DNA of 46,898 bases from an uncultured Corynebacterium sp. (lineage in GTDB: Bacteria > Actinomycetota > Actinomycetes > Mycobacteriales > Mycobacteriaceae), in the NCBI RefSeq assembly GCF_902489365.1, contig NZ_CABTZR010000010.1:1-46898 (forward strand), given 5' to 3'. Shown one piece after another: positions 24,878 to 33,146 of this stretch. A program made the position numbers and the translations under genes. The stretch's first letter is position 1. Each line of letters begins with the position of its first letter. The notes under the pieces are model-generated. The model saw only the letters and a program-made list of their open reading frames with translations. It was not told the DNA's origin and did not search any database.

Positions 24878-25444
24878 ATGCCAAAGATCACTGAAACGAC
24901 AGTAGCCGAGCACCGCGCCGTCCAGCACCGCGCGGTGCTCGAGGCTGCCGAAAAGCTGATCATCACAAGCCATGGTGCAGTCCCCACCTTGGCCGAAGTC
25001 GCCGCGGAGGTCGGTCTTGCCCGACCCAGCGTCTATCGATACGTATCATCCCAGCACGATTTACTGGTGCAGCTGCTAATTCAGGCCACCCAATCGTGGA
25101 ATGAGCAGCTCGAGTCTGCCATGGCGGTAGCCTCCCCGGAGCCTAAGAAGCGTATCCACGCCTATGTCGACGCTACGCTCGAGCTCTTTATTCATAGTGC
25201 GCACGGCCATTTGATGACCGCCGCACAGCACTTCCCCCAAGCCTTTGCTGACGAGGCAGTGCAGAAGTCACATGGCGGATTCGCCTCCATCGTTGACGAG
25301 TTCTGCCCCGGCGTTTCCTCAGTAGATATCTCGTTGCTCAATGCGGCCATCGTCCGAGCCTCTGAACTGGCGGACGGCTCACCGGAAAAGCTCAAGAGCG
25401 CAACGCAAACCCTTTACGCAATGGCCGAAGCCATCCTGCCCTAG
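24878..25444 (+). CDS. TetR-family transcriptional regulator
   Basis: A 188-residue regulator with an N-terminal helix-turn-helix in about residues 20-65 ('HRAVLEAAEKLI', 'LAEVAAEVGLARPSVYRYVSS', 'HDLLVQLL') and a helical C-terminal ligand/dimer domain with no recognised subfamily. It ends the ABC operon, 35 nt after the ATPase. The perfect palindrome at 22920-22936 over the operon -10 is its likely target. Together with the transporter it forms a self-contained inducible efflux module similar in logic to hrtRBA of lactococci; whether it senses haem is unknown. Confidence 0.92.
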   Translation: MPKITETTVAEHRAVQHRAVLEAAEKLIITSHGAVPTLAEVAAEVGLARPSVYRYVSSQHDLLVQLLIQATQSWNEQLESAMAVASPEPKKRIHAYVDATLELFIHSAHGHLMTAAQHFPQAFADEAVQKSHGGFASIVDEFCPGVSSVDISLLNAAIVRASELADGSPEKLKSATQTLYAMAEAILP

Positions 25445-25456
25445 GCCACCGCATCA

Positions 25457-25490
25457 AAAAGCCCTCCGCGGATTACAGCGGAGGGCTCTT
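25457..25490. terminator. Bidirectional intrinsic terminator between tetR and the DUF3040 gene
   Basis: A 10-bp perfect stem agccctccgc (25460-25469) / gcggagggct (25478-25487) has an 8-nt loop. The minus-strand side is followed by TTTTT and serves the DUF3040 gene. The plus-strand side has a weaker T-rich tail for the tetR operon. Confidence 0.85.
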
Positions 25491-25517
25491 CGGACCGGCT
25501 TTTAGGCGCTTATGCGC

Positions 25518-25925
25518 TTAGCGGCCTTCAAAGCGACGACGGAAATTGTCTTCGAGGCGGTTTCCAACGTCACTACCCCCCTTCTTGGATTGCTTGCCGC
25601 GGCCCCGAATGGACGACTGCGCACCGACTGCAGCCAGAGAATCTTCCGAGTTCCCGCGCAGCATCCAGACGCCGGATCCAAACATGACCAGGAAGCCGAG
25701 GACCGAGAGGATTACAAACCACAGGGATTGCTGGGCCAATGCAATTCCGCCCACCATCATGCAGAGACCGACAACAATCAAGGCAACCCCACGGAGGGTG
25801 ATAGCGCCCGAGTTCGCGCCGAAAGAAGTTTCACCGGACACCGACGCACCAAAATCAGGATCATTGGCCAGCAACGACTGCTCAATTTCACGCAACGCTT
25901 GCTGTTCGTGCTCAGAAAGGGCCAC
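25518..25925 (-). CDS. DUF3040 membrane protein
   Basis: A 135-residue protein starting 'MALSEHEQQALREIEQSLLANDP', the signature N-terminus of DUF3040. Two adjacent transmembrane helices (about 44-62 and 67-89) and a basic Gly/Arg/Lys C-terminus follow. The family is limited to Actinobacteria, and the gene neighbours mraZ in M. tuberculosis (Rv2169c, from memory). A role in division is suspected only from that neighbourhood. GTG 25925 has GGAGGA 4-5 nt upstream. Here the ABC-tetR block separates it from mraZ. Confidence 0.88.
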   Translation of the reverse strand: MALSEHEQQALREIEQSLLANDPDFGASVSGETSFGANSGAITLRGVALIVVGLCMMVGGIALAQQSLWFVILSVLGFLVMFGSGVWMLRGNSEDSLAAVGAQSSIRGRGKQSKKGGSDVGNRLEDNFRRRFEGR

Positions 25926-26078
25926 AGCGTCCTCCGTAGTGGGTTGGGGTTTAGGTAGTGGAACTGGGAAATAGGATTACTACCTCTATAACGTCAAGGA
26001 TAGCGAGATAGTTCCCGCAAAGACAGTCCGCACGTTTTTAACCGCACTTCACCCCACCGCCAGGGCCTGCGCTCCGCA

Positions 26079-26522
26079 TTAAGCCGCAAGACCGCCGAAC
26101 CCCAGCTCAGACTCAGTCGCATCCACATAGCGGGCGGCAAGCGCCACATAGCGATAAACCGTATCAGGATCAGGGACCGGATCCAGTCCGGATGCCACTC
26201 GCGAACGCACACGCGAATAGTCCTTAAATTCCGCTGCCCACTGCGCATCAGCCGGGCCGATGAGCGCCACTTGCTCCCAAGCGGAGGTAGGCAAGCGCCG
26301 GCGACGTGACACCGTAGACGCCGCCACGCGAGCACCGGCAGCGCGCAGCGATGCGCGGTAGGCCATTTCTAAAGCATCCGCGAAACGCCCCTCCGCGGCG
26401 CTCTGGCGCGCGTCCGCCAACAAATCCAACGCTTGCCCCACGAAACGATCCCGGCGTACACACTGCAACGCCTCCCGGTTACGGCTCCGCGCCGCTGCTG
26501 TTGCTGAGATTACCTGTGCCAT
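26079..26522 (-). CDS. SAV_6107-family HEPN-domain protein
   Basis: A 147-residue all-helical protein. The block 'FVGQALDLLADARQSAAEGRFADALEMAYRASLRAAGARVAA' (read in two parts) matches the actinobacterial SAV_6107 HEPN family. HEPN domains are often RNases or nucleotide-binding partners, but the R-x4-6-H motif of active RNases is not evident. I chose ATG 26522 with GGGGGAGAGG upstream over an in-frame ATG at 26603. It stands alone, with no visible antitoxin partner. Function unknown. Confidence 0.75.
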   Translation of the reverse strand: MAQVISATAAARSRNREALQCVRRDRFVGQALDLLADARQSAAEGRFADALEMAYRASLRAAGARVAASTVSRRRRLPTSAWEQVALIGPADAQWAAEFKDYSRVRSRVASGLDPVPDPDTVYRYVALAARYVDATESELGFGGLAA

Positions 26523-26660
26523 GACCTCTCCCCCTTGGGCTTCATCCTGAGCTTGTCGATAGAGACTGTGTTGTTGATTTCCTGTCGCTGTTTGTTGACG
26601 CAATTCACCTTAAAGCCACCTTCCTACATCCACCCCCAATTTTAGTTCACTTGTTCGATT

Positions 26661-26692
26661 TTGACAATAGATTTACCGAACTTCTCCATACT
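26661..26692 (+). promoter_or_regulatory. Candidate promoter of the GNAT gene
   Basis: A perfect -35 TTGACA (26661-26666) and a CATACT -10-like hexamer (26687-26692, 20-bp spacer) precede ATG 26701 by 8 nt, with no ribosome site. This favours a leaderless transcript, although the spacer is longer than ideal. Confidence 0.4.
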
Positions 26693-26700
26693 TTTCGAAC

Positions 26701-27348
26701 ATGCACGTCAAATTTGCCCGGGAAGGGTTCGCCGCCTGCTTTCACATACCGCAAGAATCTGTTGTTATTAGACATGTGAGTTACACGCTGCGCCGCCTAA
26801 GCCCCCAAGAGTTCGCCATTGCCCTGCCGCACTTGGTGGATATCTACATTGCAGCAATGAACTATGACCCCTCAGTACGCAACAGCTCCATCATGCGGTG
26901 GCGCGGAGATCTCATACGCCCGGGGTTTTCCTGCGTGGCGGCCACCACCGAAGACGGCATCACCGGCTTTGCCTACGGCTTTCTAGGCTCTCCTGATACC
27001 TGGTGGGACAAGCAACTCCGCCGAGCGCTCTCCAGCAACGGCGGCGCAACCCCGGAGCAAGAAGAGGTTCTCCACAACTATTTCGAACTGGCGGAGATCC
27101 ACGTGCTGCCTGGAGAACAGGGCCGCGGCCTAGGGCGCGCACTGCTCGAAGCCTTAGCGTGGAACCTTCCCGCGCGCTACATCCTGCTTTCCACTCCGGA
27201 AGTTCCCAACGAGGCAAACTCCGCCTTCGGCCTCTACCGCAAAATGGGCTTTAGCGACTTCCTTCGCCAGCTCCATTACCCCGCCGATTCACGCCCCTTT
27301 GCCATCCTGCAATCAGCAGTGCCGCTAGCACCAGCCGGTACCGCTTAA
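26701..27348 (+). CDS. GNAT-family N-acetyltransferase (Rv2170-like position)
   Basis: A 215-residue acetyltransferase with the acetyl-CoA loop 'HVLPGEQGRGLGRALLEAL' (Q/R-x-x-G-x-G) around residues 136-154 and the closing 'FGLYRKMGFSDF' segment. By position it corresponds to M. tuberculosis Rv2170, reported as a protein lysine acetyltransferase; the substrate here is unknown. The first ATG lacks a ribosome site but lies 8 nt after a -10-like hexamer. A GTG at 26776 would remove 25 poorly conserved residues and begin 'VSYTLRRLSPQEF'. It ends just before the idsA promoter. Confidence 0.85.
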   Translation: MHVKFAREGFAACFHIPQESVVIRHVSYTLRRLSPQEFAIALPHLVDIYIAAMNYDPSVRNSSIMRWRGDLIRPGFSCVAATTEDGITGFAYGFLGSPDTWWDKQLRRALSSNGGATPEQEEVLHNYFELAEIHVLPGEQGRGLGRALLEALAWNLPARYILLSTPEVPNEANSAFGLYRKMGFSDFLRQLHYPADSRPFAILQSAVPLAPAGTA

Positions 27349-27378
27349 CCTGGCGTCTAAACCGTTCACCTGCCCAGG

Positions 27379-27384
27379 TAGAGT
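27379..27384 (+). promoter_or_regulatory. -10 hexamer of idsA, leaderless start
   Basis: TAGAGT ends 7 nt before the GTG at 27392. It fixes that GTG as the more likely start than the in-frame GTG at 27383, which lies inside the hexamer. Confidence 0.6.
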
Positions 27385-27391
27385 GGCAGGC

Positions 27392-28483
27392 GTGACTACT
27401 CCGCAAATACCTTCCCTGGACGATATTCCCGTAGCCGTACGCAAGGAGCTCGCGCTGTTCCTAGATAGTCAGCGCGACGCCATCGCGTCCATCGGTTCGC
27501 CGGTGACTAACGCGATCTCTTATTTGGAATCCTTCGTGCTGGACGGTGGAAAACGCATCCGCCCTCTCTACGCATGGGCAGGTTTTGTCGGCGCACATGG
27601 GCTCGAGGGCACGGAGTCCCCACAGGCGATGCTCCGCGCAGCTTCTTCCCTAGAATTCATCCAGGCTTGCGCCCTCATCCACGATGACATCGTGGATGCT
27701 TCCGATACACGCCGCGGCAATCCCACCGTCCACCGTGGCGTAGCCGCTCGCCATCGGGAGCTCGGGCTCAGCGGTGACGCTGACTTCTTCGGGCAGTCTC
27801 TCGCTATCCTTGTGGGCGACATGGCCTTAGTCTGGGCCGAGGACATGCTCCAGGATTCCGGCCTGAGCCCCGAGGCGCTCGCGCGCGCTCGTGCGCCATG
27901 GCGGGCGATGCGCCGTGAGGTTATTGGCGGGCAAATGCTGGATATTTGCCTCGAAGCGGAAGGCTCCGAGGATGCAACGTTGGCTGACTCAGTGAACCGT
28001 TTCAAGACCGCTGCGTACACCATCGAGCGCCCGCTGCATTTGGGTGCAGCAGTAGCGGGAGCACCCGAGAAGCTTGTTGCCGCTTTCCGCGGCTATGGAC
28101 AAGACATCGGGGTCGCATTCCAGCTGCGCGATGATTTGTTGGGAGTCTTTGGTGACCCAGCAATTACCGGCAAACCCGCCGGTGATGATCTGCGCGAAGG
28201 CAAGCGCACGGTCCTCTTGTCATTGGCTCTGCAACGTGCGGATGCCACCGATCCCGCTGCTGCTGCGGAGCTTCGCCGCCTCATCGGCCAAACAGAGGAT
28301 CCCGCAGATATCGCCCGCATGGCCCAGATCATTGCCGATTCCGGGGCGCCGGATGTCGTCGAGCAGCGCATCAGCGATCTCACACGTTCCGGCCTCGATC
28401 ATCTGCACAACGCACAGGTTGACCCCGAGGTCACGGCGGTCTTGGAAGAACTTGCCCACAAGTCCACGGCCCGGCGGATGTAG
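27392..28483 (+). CDS. idsA: Geranylgeranyl/polyprenyl diphosphate synthase
   Basis: A 363-residue trans-isoprenyl diphosphate synthase. The first Asp-rich motif is 'ALIHDDIVDASDTRRG' and the second 'FQLRDDLLGVFGD', with 'GGKRIRPLY' before them. It condenses isopentenyl diphosphate with allylic diphosphates to make geranylgeranyl-type chains for menaquinone and polyprenyl phosphate carriers. It is followed after one base by mptA, which uses a polyprenyl-phosphate mannose donor, so pathway and operon agree. The same pair, idsA-mptA, is recalled in C. glutamicum and M. tuberculosis (Rv2173-Rv2174). Confidence 0.93.
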   Translation: MTTPQIPSLDDIPVAVRKELALFLDSQRDAIASIGSPVTNAISYLESFVLDGGKRIRPLYAWAGFVGAHGLEGTESPQAMLRAASSLEFIQACALIHDDIVDASDTRRGNPTVHRGVAARHRELGLSGDADFFGQSLAILVGDMALVWAEDMLQDSGLSPEALARARAPWRAMRREVIGGQMLDICLEAEGSEDATLADSVNRFKTAAYTIERPLHLGAAVAGAPEKLVAAFRGYGQDIGVAFQLRDDLLGVFGDPAITGKPAGDDLREGKRTVLLSLALQRADATDPAAAAELRRLIGQTEDPADIARMAQIIADSGAPDVVEQRISDLTRSGLDHLHNAQVDPEVTAVLEELAHKSTARRM

Positions 28484-28484
28484 C

Positions 28485-30032
28485 ATGGCCCGCTCCGCAT
28501 CCACGCGTGTGCCCCTGCGCATTCCTCATCCCCTGCCACTGGGCATCGTCTCCGCGATCGTCTTGGCGCTCGCCTCCTTCTCCGGCGGCGCGACCCGGAA
28601 TCGCGGAGGTTTTCTTGAGGCACTCAACATCAGCTTCCTTGCTTATGGCCACGGCCGCAACATCGGCATGGTCCTCTACTGGGTCGGACTGTTTGGCCTC
28701 GTCGCCGCATGGGTGTTGGCGGGCCGCCACTTCATCGCCCCACAGCTCAAGAACCCGCAGCCAGACGGTGCACTGGCAGACATCCGCCGGATGTTGATCT
28801 GCTGGGTCACCCCGCTGCTGTGCGCCGCACCGCTGGCTTCCCGGGACGTGTACTCCTACCTCATGCAAGGCGCGATGGTGCGCGATGGTTTCGACCCCTA
28901 CGTCGAGGGCGCAGCCGTTAACCCCGGCCCCTTCCTGCTTGAGGTCTCTCACGACTGGCGCAACACCACTACACCCTACGGGCCGCTACACCTGTGGATG
29001 GGCAACGGGGTCACCCACCTCGTGGGCGATAACGTTGCTGCGGGCATCATCGTCTACAAGGCAATTTCCGTCCTTGGTTTTGCAGCCATCGCCTGGTCAA
29101 TTCCACGCCTAGCCCGAAGCATTGGCGGTGATCCAGCCCTAGCACTCTGGTTGGGAGTGGCGAATCCGGTGATGATTTTGCATCTGATCGGCGGCATGCA
29201 CAACGAATCAGTCATGGTGGGGCTGGTATCGCTGGGCCTTCTCGCTGCTGTGCACCACAAGTTCCACCTCAGCCTCATACTCGTTGGCGTGGCAGTCTCC
29301 CTTAAAGCCACCGCCGTCTTCGCCGCGCCGTTTATCGTGTGGCTCATGCTGCACCGCTGGGCGCCGAAGGGAACGAAGCCGCTCAAGCGCCTCGGGTTCT
29401 TCCTGTTATCCGGCGTTATCGCCGTGGCGGAGGTCGCGTTGGCGGTAGCGGCGATCACGTGGGCGTCGGGAAGCTCCTGGGGCTGGCTGTCACAAATCAG
29501 CGGCAACTCTAAGGTCATCAACCCCTTGGCTGGTCCCACCCTGCTGGCCGATATTCTCGTGCCGCTCATCCAGGTCTTCTCCCCCGACACCACCTATAAC
29601 GGCGTTCTCACCGTACTGCGCTCGGCCGCGATGCTTCTGATGCTCCTGGGCCTTGCCCTTGTGTGGTGGTGGGGGCGCACGGGCATTCGCCGCGCCATTG
29701 CCGCCACGGCCGCGGCCTACCAGGTGGCGTTCGTCTTCAACTCTGTGACGCTGCCGTGGTACTACGCCTCAGTACTCACGCTCATGGGAACCTTCCGCCC
29801 GCCACTGCCCCTGATTAAGCTCACCACCGGCGCAGCTCTCTTTATTGGTGTGGCCTTCGCCGGCGACGGCAATCACCAGCTCTACAACTGGTTCTGGGTG
29901 ATTGCGATGGTGGTCGTGGCTTGGTTGTCCACGCAATGGATTTTCGACGGTGTTCCCCGCACCACGGGTGAACCGAATGCAGCAGGTGCGACGACAGCGC
30001 CTAAAACGCCGAAGCCTGCGCGCGCCGAATAA
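28485..30032 (+). CDS. mptA: Alpha-(1->6)-mannopyranosyltransferase MptA
   Basis: A 515-residue GT-C membrane glycosyltransferase with about a dozen helices. The first extracytoplasmic loop contains the acidic 'PLASRDVYSYLMQG' motif, followed by 'GFDPYVEGAAVNPGP' and 'TTTPYGPLHLWMG', all characteristic of MptA/MptB. It uses polyprenyl-phosphate mannose to extend the alpha-1,6-mannan core of lipomannan and lipoarabinomannan on the outer face of the membrane. ATG 28485 follows the idsA stop by one base; an open frame upstream is a shadow of idsA. The 3' end overlaps the convergent Rv2175c-like gene by 32 nt. Confidence 0.93.
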   Translation: MARSASTRVPLRIPHPLPLGIVSAIVLALASFSGGATRNRGGFLEALNISFLAYGHGRNIGMVLYWVGLFGLVAAWVLAGRHFIAPQLKNPQPDGALADIRRMLICWVTPLLCAAPLASRDVYSYLMQGAMVRDGFDPYVEGAAVNPGPFLLEVSHDWRNTTTPYGPLHLWMGNGVTHLVGDNVAAGIIVYKAISVLGFAAIAWSIPRLARSIGGDPALALWLGVANPVMILHLIGGMHNESVMVGLVSLGLLAAVHHKFHLSLILVGVAVSLKATAVFAAPFIVWLMLHRWAPKGTKPLKRLGFFLLSGVIAVAEVALAVAAITWASGSSWGWLSQISGNSKVINPLAGPTLLADILVPLIQVFSPDTTYNGVLTVLRSAAMLLMLLGLALVWWWGRTGIRRAIAATAAAYQVAFVFNSVTLPWYYASVLTLMGTFRPPLPLIKLTTGAALFIGVAFAGDGNHQLYNWFWVIAMVVVAWLSTQWIFDGVPRTTGEPNAAGATTAPKTPKPARAE

Positions 30033-30393
30033 CCTCCCGCGCGAGATGGCCGTGCAGTGCGTCGATGGGGCGGCCCGGTAGAGACTCATCCTCGGTAAAG
30101 AGGTGCGCCAGGATCTCGTTATCGCCCCATCCGTTGTCCGAAAGAACTGTAATGACACCGGACACGTGCTTGGAAATGACGCCCTTGGAGTTGAAGAACG
30201 CCTCCGGAACGAGGCGCTCCCCCTCGGCGTTTCGCCACACGATGAACTTACGCGCGTTGAGCAGATCGAAGACGCGCGTGATGGGGAGATCGAGCTTTTC
30301 AGCAACTTCTTTTAGCGTCAGCAGCTTTTCACCAGCGAGGAGCTGCGGTAGTTCTGGGTGGGGATTCTCGAAGTTGTTCTCAGAATTAGTCAC
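30001..30393 (-). CDS. Rv2175c-like DNA-binding protein (predicted PknL substrate)
   Basis: A 130-residue protein with a winged helix-turn-helix ('LLTLKEVAEKLDLPITRVFDLL', then 'RKFIVWRNAEGERLVPEAFF') and a C-terminal helical domain ('GDNEILAHLFTEDESLPGRPIDALHG'). It corresponds to M. tuberculosis Rv2175c, which binds DNA and is phosphorylated by PknL, encoded next to it as here. The start is GTG 30393: TACAGT ends 7 nt upstream, pointing to a leaderless transcript divergent from pknL. The start-to-start gap is only 56 nt. Confidence 0.88.
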   Translation of the reverse strand: MTNSENNFENPHPELPQLLAGEKLLTLKEVAEKLDLPITRVFDLLNARKFIVWRNAEGERLVPEAFFNSKGVISKHVSGVITVLSDNGWGDNEILAHLFTEDESLPGRPIDALHGHLAREVIRRAQASAF

Positions 30394-30436
30394 GGACACA
30401 ACTGTAGCCGGATCACACTTTGGGGCGCCGATCGGC

Positions 30437-30442
30437 CATACT
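30437..30442 (+). promoter_or_regulatory. -10 hexamer of pknL, leaderless start
   Basis: CATACT ends 7 nt before ATG 30450 and there is no ribosome site. The mirror-image TACAGT (30406-30401) of the divergent gene lies 30 bp away, so the two promoters must share regulatory space. Confidence 0.5.
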
Positions 30443-30449
30443 GGAATCC

Positions 30450-31688
30450 ATGACAAGGCTGAACGTGGGCGACATTCTTGAGGGACGCTACCGAATCGAT
30501 CAGCCGATCGCTCGCGGTGGCATGTCCACCGTGTATCGCTGTGTCGACATGCGCCTCGGCCGCGCAGTGGCCGCCAAGGTCATGGATGAGCGCTACCACG
30601 ATGACCCTGTCTTCGTCACCCGCTTCGAACGCGAGGCCCGCGCCATGGCGCAGCTGAGCCACCCCAATCTCGTCGCCGTGCATGACTTTTCTGCGGATGG
30701 TTTACCCATCTATCTCATCATGGAGCTCATTACCGGCGGCACCTTGCGAGAGCTCCTTGCCGAACGCGGGCCCATGCCGCCGCATGCCGCGGCCGGGGTC
30801 ATGCACTCCGTGCTAGCCGGGCTCACCGAAGTCCACCACGCAGGCCTCGTGCACCGCGATATCAAGCCGGATAACGTTCTCATCACCGATAACCACCGGG
30901 TCAAGGTGGGTGACTTCGGCTTGGTGCGCTCCGCAAAGGCGGAACATGATAGCTCCGGCCAGATCGTCGGCACCGTAAGCTACCTCTCCCCCGAGCAAGT
31001 CACCGGCGCGGATATCACCCCGGCCTCCGATGTCTACTCGGCCGGAATCGTTCTGTTCGAGTTGCTGACGGGCACGGTCCCTTTCCACGGTGACACCCCG
31101 CTGGCGCACGCCACCGCGCGCGTGCACGCGGATGTGGTGGCACCCTCCTCCCGCATCGAGGGGGTGCCGATGCTTTTCGATGCCCTCGTGGCCACCGCCA
31201 CTGCGCGTAACCCAGCCGAACGCTTCGCAGATGCTGGCGAATTCCTCGATGCTTTGGATGACGTTTCCCGTGAACTGCAACTGCCGCAATTCACGGTCCC
31301 CGTCCCGCGGAACTCGGCTGCCGCGCGTACCGCCGCGGTGCCCACAGACTTTTCGGGAACGGACAACACACGTGTCTTCGAAGCAACCTCTGCGATCCCC
31401 TCGCCCGATTCCCCCACGCGTGAAACGCGGGCAGAAACCCGCGAGGACGCTTTCCCCCCGCCTGCCGCACCGGTAGAAACCCCGGCACCCTCCCCCGCCG
31501 TTCCAGAACCATTTGCGGCCGGGGCCGAGGAGGAGCCGGAGGAACGTCCGTTGAGCAACCGCAGCGCAGTCGGGTTCATCGGGTTCCTCGTCCTCGTCGG
31601 CCTAGCCACCTTGGCTGTCGCCGTGGCCGCCTGGTGGTTTGGCTCCGGAGAATACGGCACCTGGCCGATTCTCTGGAGACCGTACTAG
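30450..31688 (+). CDS. pknL: Membrane Ser/Thr protein kinase PknL
   Basis: A 412-residue Hanks-type kinase. Seen: Gly-rich loop 'IARGGMSTVYRC', catalytic Lys in 'VAAKVMDERY', 'LVHRDIKPDNVLI', 'KVGDFGLVRSA' and 'GTVSYLSPEQVTGAD'. A Pro/Glu-rich juxtamembrane linker (about 280-370) leads to one transmembrane helix ('GFIGFLVLVGLATLAVAVAA') and only about 15 outer residues. It therefore lacks extracellular PASTA repeats, like M. tuberculosis PknL. It phosphorylates cytosolic targets, the neighbouring Rv2175c-type protein being the known example. The stop overlaps the convergent aroG stop by 4 nt. Confidence 0.93.
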   Translation: MTRLNVGDILEGRYRIDQPIARGGMSTVYRCVDMRLGRAVAAKVMDERYHDDPVFVTRFEREARAMAQLSHPNLVAVHDFSADGLPIYLIMELITGGTLRELLAERGPMPPHAAAGVMHSVLAGLTEVHHAGLVHRDIKPDNVLITDNHRVKVGDFGLVRSAKAEHDSSGQIVGTVSYLSPEQVTGADITPASDVYSAGIVLFELLTGTVPFHGDTPLAHATARVHADVVAPSSRIEGVPMLFDALVATATARNPAERFADAGEFLDALDDVSRELQLPQFTVPVPRNSAAARTAAVPTDFSGTDNTRVFEATSAIPSPDSPTRETRAETREDAFPPPAAPVETPAPSPAVPEPFAAGAEEEPEERPLSNRSAVGFIGFLVLVGLATLAVAVAAWWFGSGEYGTWPILWRPY

Positions 31689-33073
31689 TTGCGCAGCATT
31701 TCTGCGATGAGGAAGGACAGCTCCAGCGATTGCTGGGTGTTCAGGCGCGGGTCTACGGCGGATTCGTAGCGGCCCGGCAGATCCACGTCCGTGATGTCTT
31801 CAGCGCCACCGAGGCACTCGGTGACGTCCTCACCGGTGAACTCCAGGTGCACGCCGCCCGGGTGGGTGCCCAGCTCGCGGTGTACCTCGAAGAAGCCCTG
31901 GACCTCGTCGACAATCTTGTCGAAGTGGCGGGTCTTGTAGCCGTTCGACGCCGTGAAGGTGTTTCCGTGCATCGGATCGGACTGCCACACCACCTTGTGG
32001 CCGGAGTCCTCCACTGCCTTGATGATCGGGGGCAGTACGGAGCGCACCTTATCGTGGCCCATACGGGCAATCATGGTGAGACGGCCCGGCTCACGGTTCG
32101 GGTCAAGCTTCTCCGCGTACTCCACTGCCTGCTCCGGCGTCACGCCAGGACCGAGCTTGATGCCCACGGGGTTGCCAATGATGGAAGCAAACGCCACGTG
32201 GAAGTCGTCGAGACCACGGGTACGCTCACCAATCCACAGCTGGTGCGCGGACAGGTCATAAAGCTTGGTCTCGCCGTTAGAGTCCGTACCCAAGCGCAGC
32301 ATGGAACGCTCGTAATCCTTCAGCAAGGCCTCGTGGGAGCAGTAGATCTCCGCCGAGCGCAGGGTCTCATCCGACACCCCACAGGCGTTCATGAAAGCCA
32401 AGCCGTTTTCAATCTCATCAGCCAAGGCCTGGTAGCGAGCACCCGCCGGGGAGTTGGCCACGAATTCGCGGTTCCACTCGTGGAGGCGGTAAAGGTCCGC
32501 GGTTCCGGAGTGCGTCAGTGCGCGGACCAGGTTCATAGCCGCCGAGGAGTTCGCGTAGGCGCGAATCATGCGGGCGGGATCGTGGCGGCGGGACTCCTCG
32601 TTGGCCTCCACTCCATTGACGATGTCACCGCGGTAGTTGTACAGGCCGTTGGCATCCAGATCCGAGGAACGCGGCTTGGCGTACTGGCCAGCGATACGAC
32701 CCAATTTCACCACCGGGGTGGACGCGCCATACGTCAGGACAACCGCCATCTGCAGCAGGGTCTTGATGTTGCCGCGGATGTGCGGCTCAGTGTTGGACTC
32801 GAAAGTCTCTGCGCAATCGCCGCCCTGGAGAAGGAAGGCTTTGCCCAAGGCGACGTCGGCAAGCTTGCGCTTGAGTTCCTCAATTTCCGGGGCCACAACG
32901 ATTGGTGGGACGGATTCCAGGATCTTTCGCACGTTATCAGCCTGCAGCTGATCCCAGCTCGGCTGCTGCTTGGCCTCACGGGAAATGGCGTCTTGGAACT
33001 TCTCATTGATCCCCTCCGGCAGCGGCGGCAGATCAGGAAGCACTTCTTTGGGAATATCTACTGTCCAACTCAC
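31685..33073 (-). CDS. aroG: Class II DAHP synthase (first step of aromatic synthesis)
   Basis: A 462-residue plant/actinobacterial type II 3-deoxy-D-arabino-heptulosonate-7-phosphate synthase. It condenses phosphoenolpyruvate and erythrose 4-phosphate. Family blocks: 'FLLQGGDCAETF' (metal Cys), 'SRRHDPARMIRAYANSSAA' in parts, 'GERTRGLDDFHVAFASII', 'VWQSDPMHGNTF' and 'HLEFTGEDVTECLGG'. The N-terminal 'MSWTVDIPKEVLPDLPPLPEG' region is nearly that of C. glutamicum. The start is GTG 33073 without a ribosome site; TTAAAT 7 nt upstream suggests a leaderless message. No leader-peptide attenuator is visible. Confidence 0.97.
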   Translation of the reverse strand: MSWTVDIPKEVLPDLPPLPEGINEKFQDAISREAKQQPSWDQLQADNVRKILESVPPIVVAPEIEELKRKLADVALGKAFLLQGGDCAETFESNTEPHIRGNIKTLLQMAVVLTYGASTPVVKLGRIAGQYAKPRSSDLDANGLYNYRGDIVNGVEANEESRRHDPARMIRAYANSSAAMNLVRALTHSGTADLYRLHEWNREFVANSPAGARYQALADEIENGLAFMNACGVSDETLRSAEIYCSHEALLKDYERSMLRLGTDSNGETKLYDLSAHQLWIGERTRGLDDFHVAFASIIGNPVGIKLGPGVTPEQAVEYAEKLDPNREPGRLTMIARMGHDKVRSVLPPIIKAVEDSGHKVVWQSDPMHGNTFTASNGYKTRHFDKIVDEVQGFFEVHRELGTHPGGVHLEFTGEDVTECLGGAEDITDVDLPGRYESAVDPRLNTQQSLELSFLIAEMLRN

Positions 33074-33146
33074 ACCCAGTATTTAACCATCTTGGGCCTG
33101 TCGTGCGTTAGTTAATGGACTTTTAGGTCACGGTATTAATTCACGA

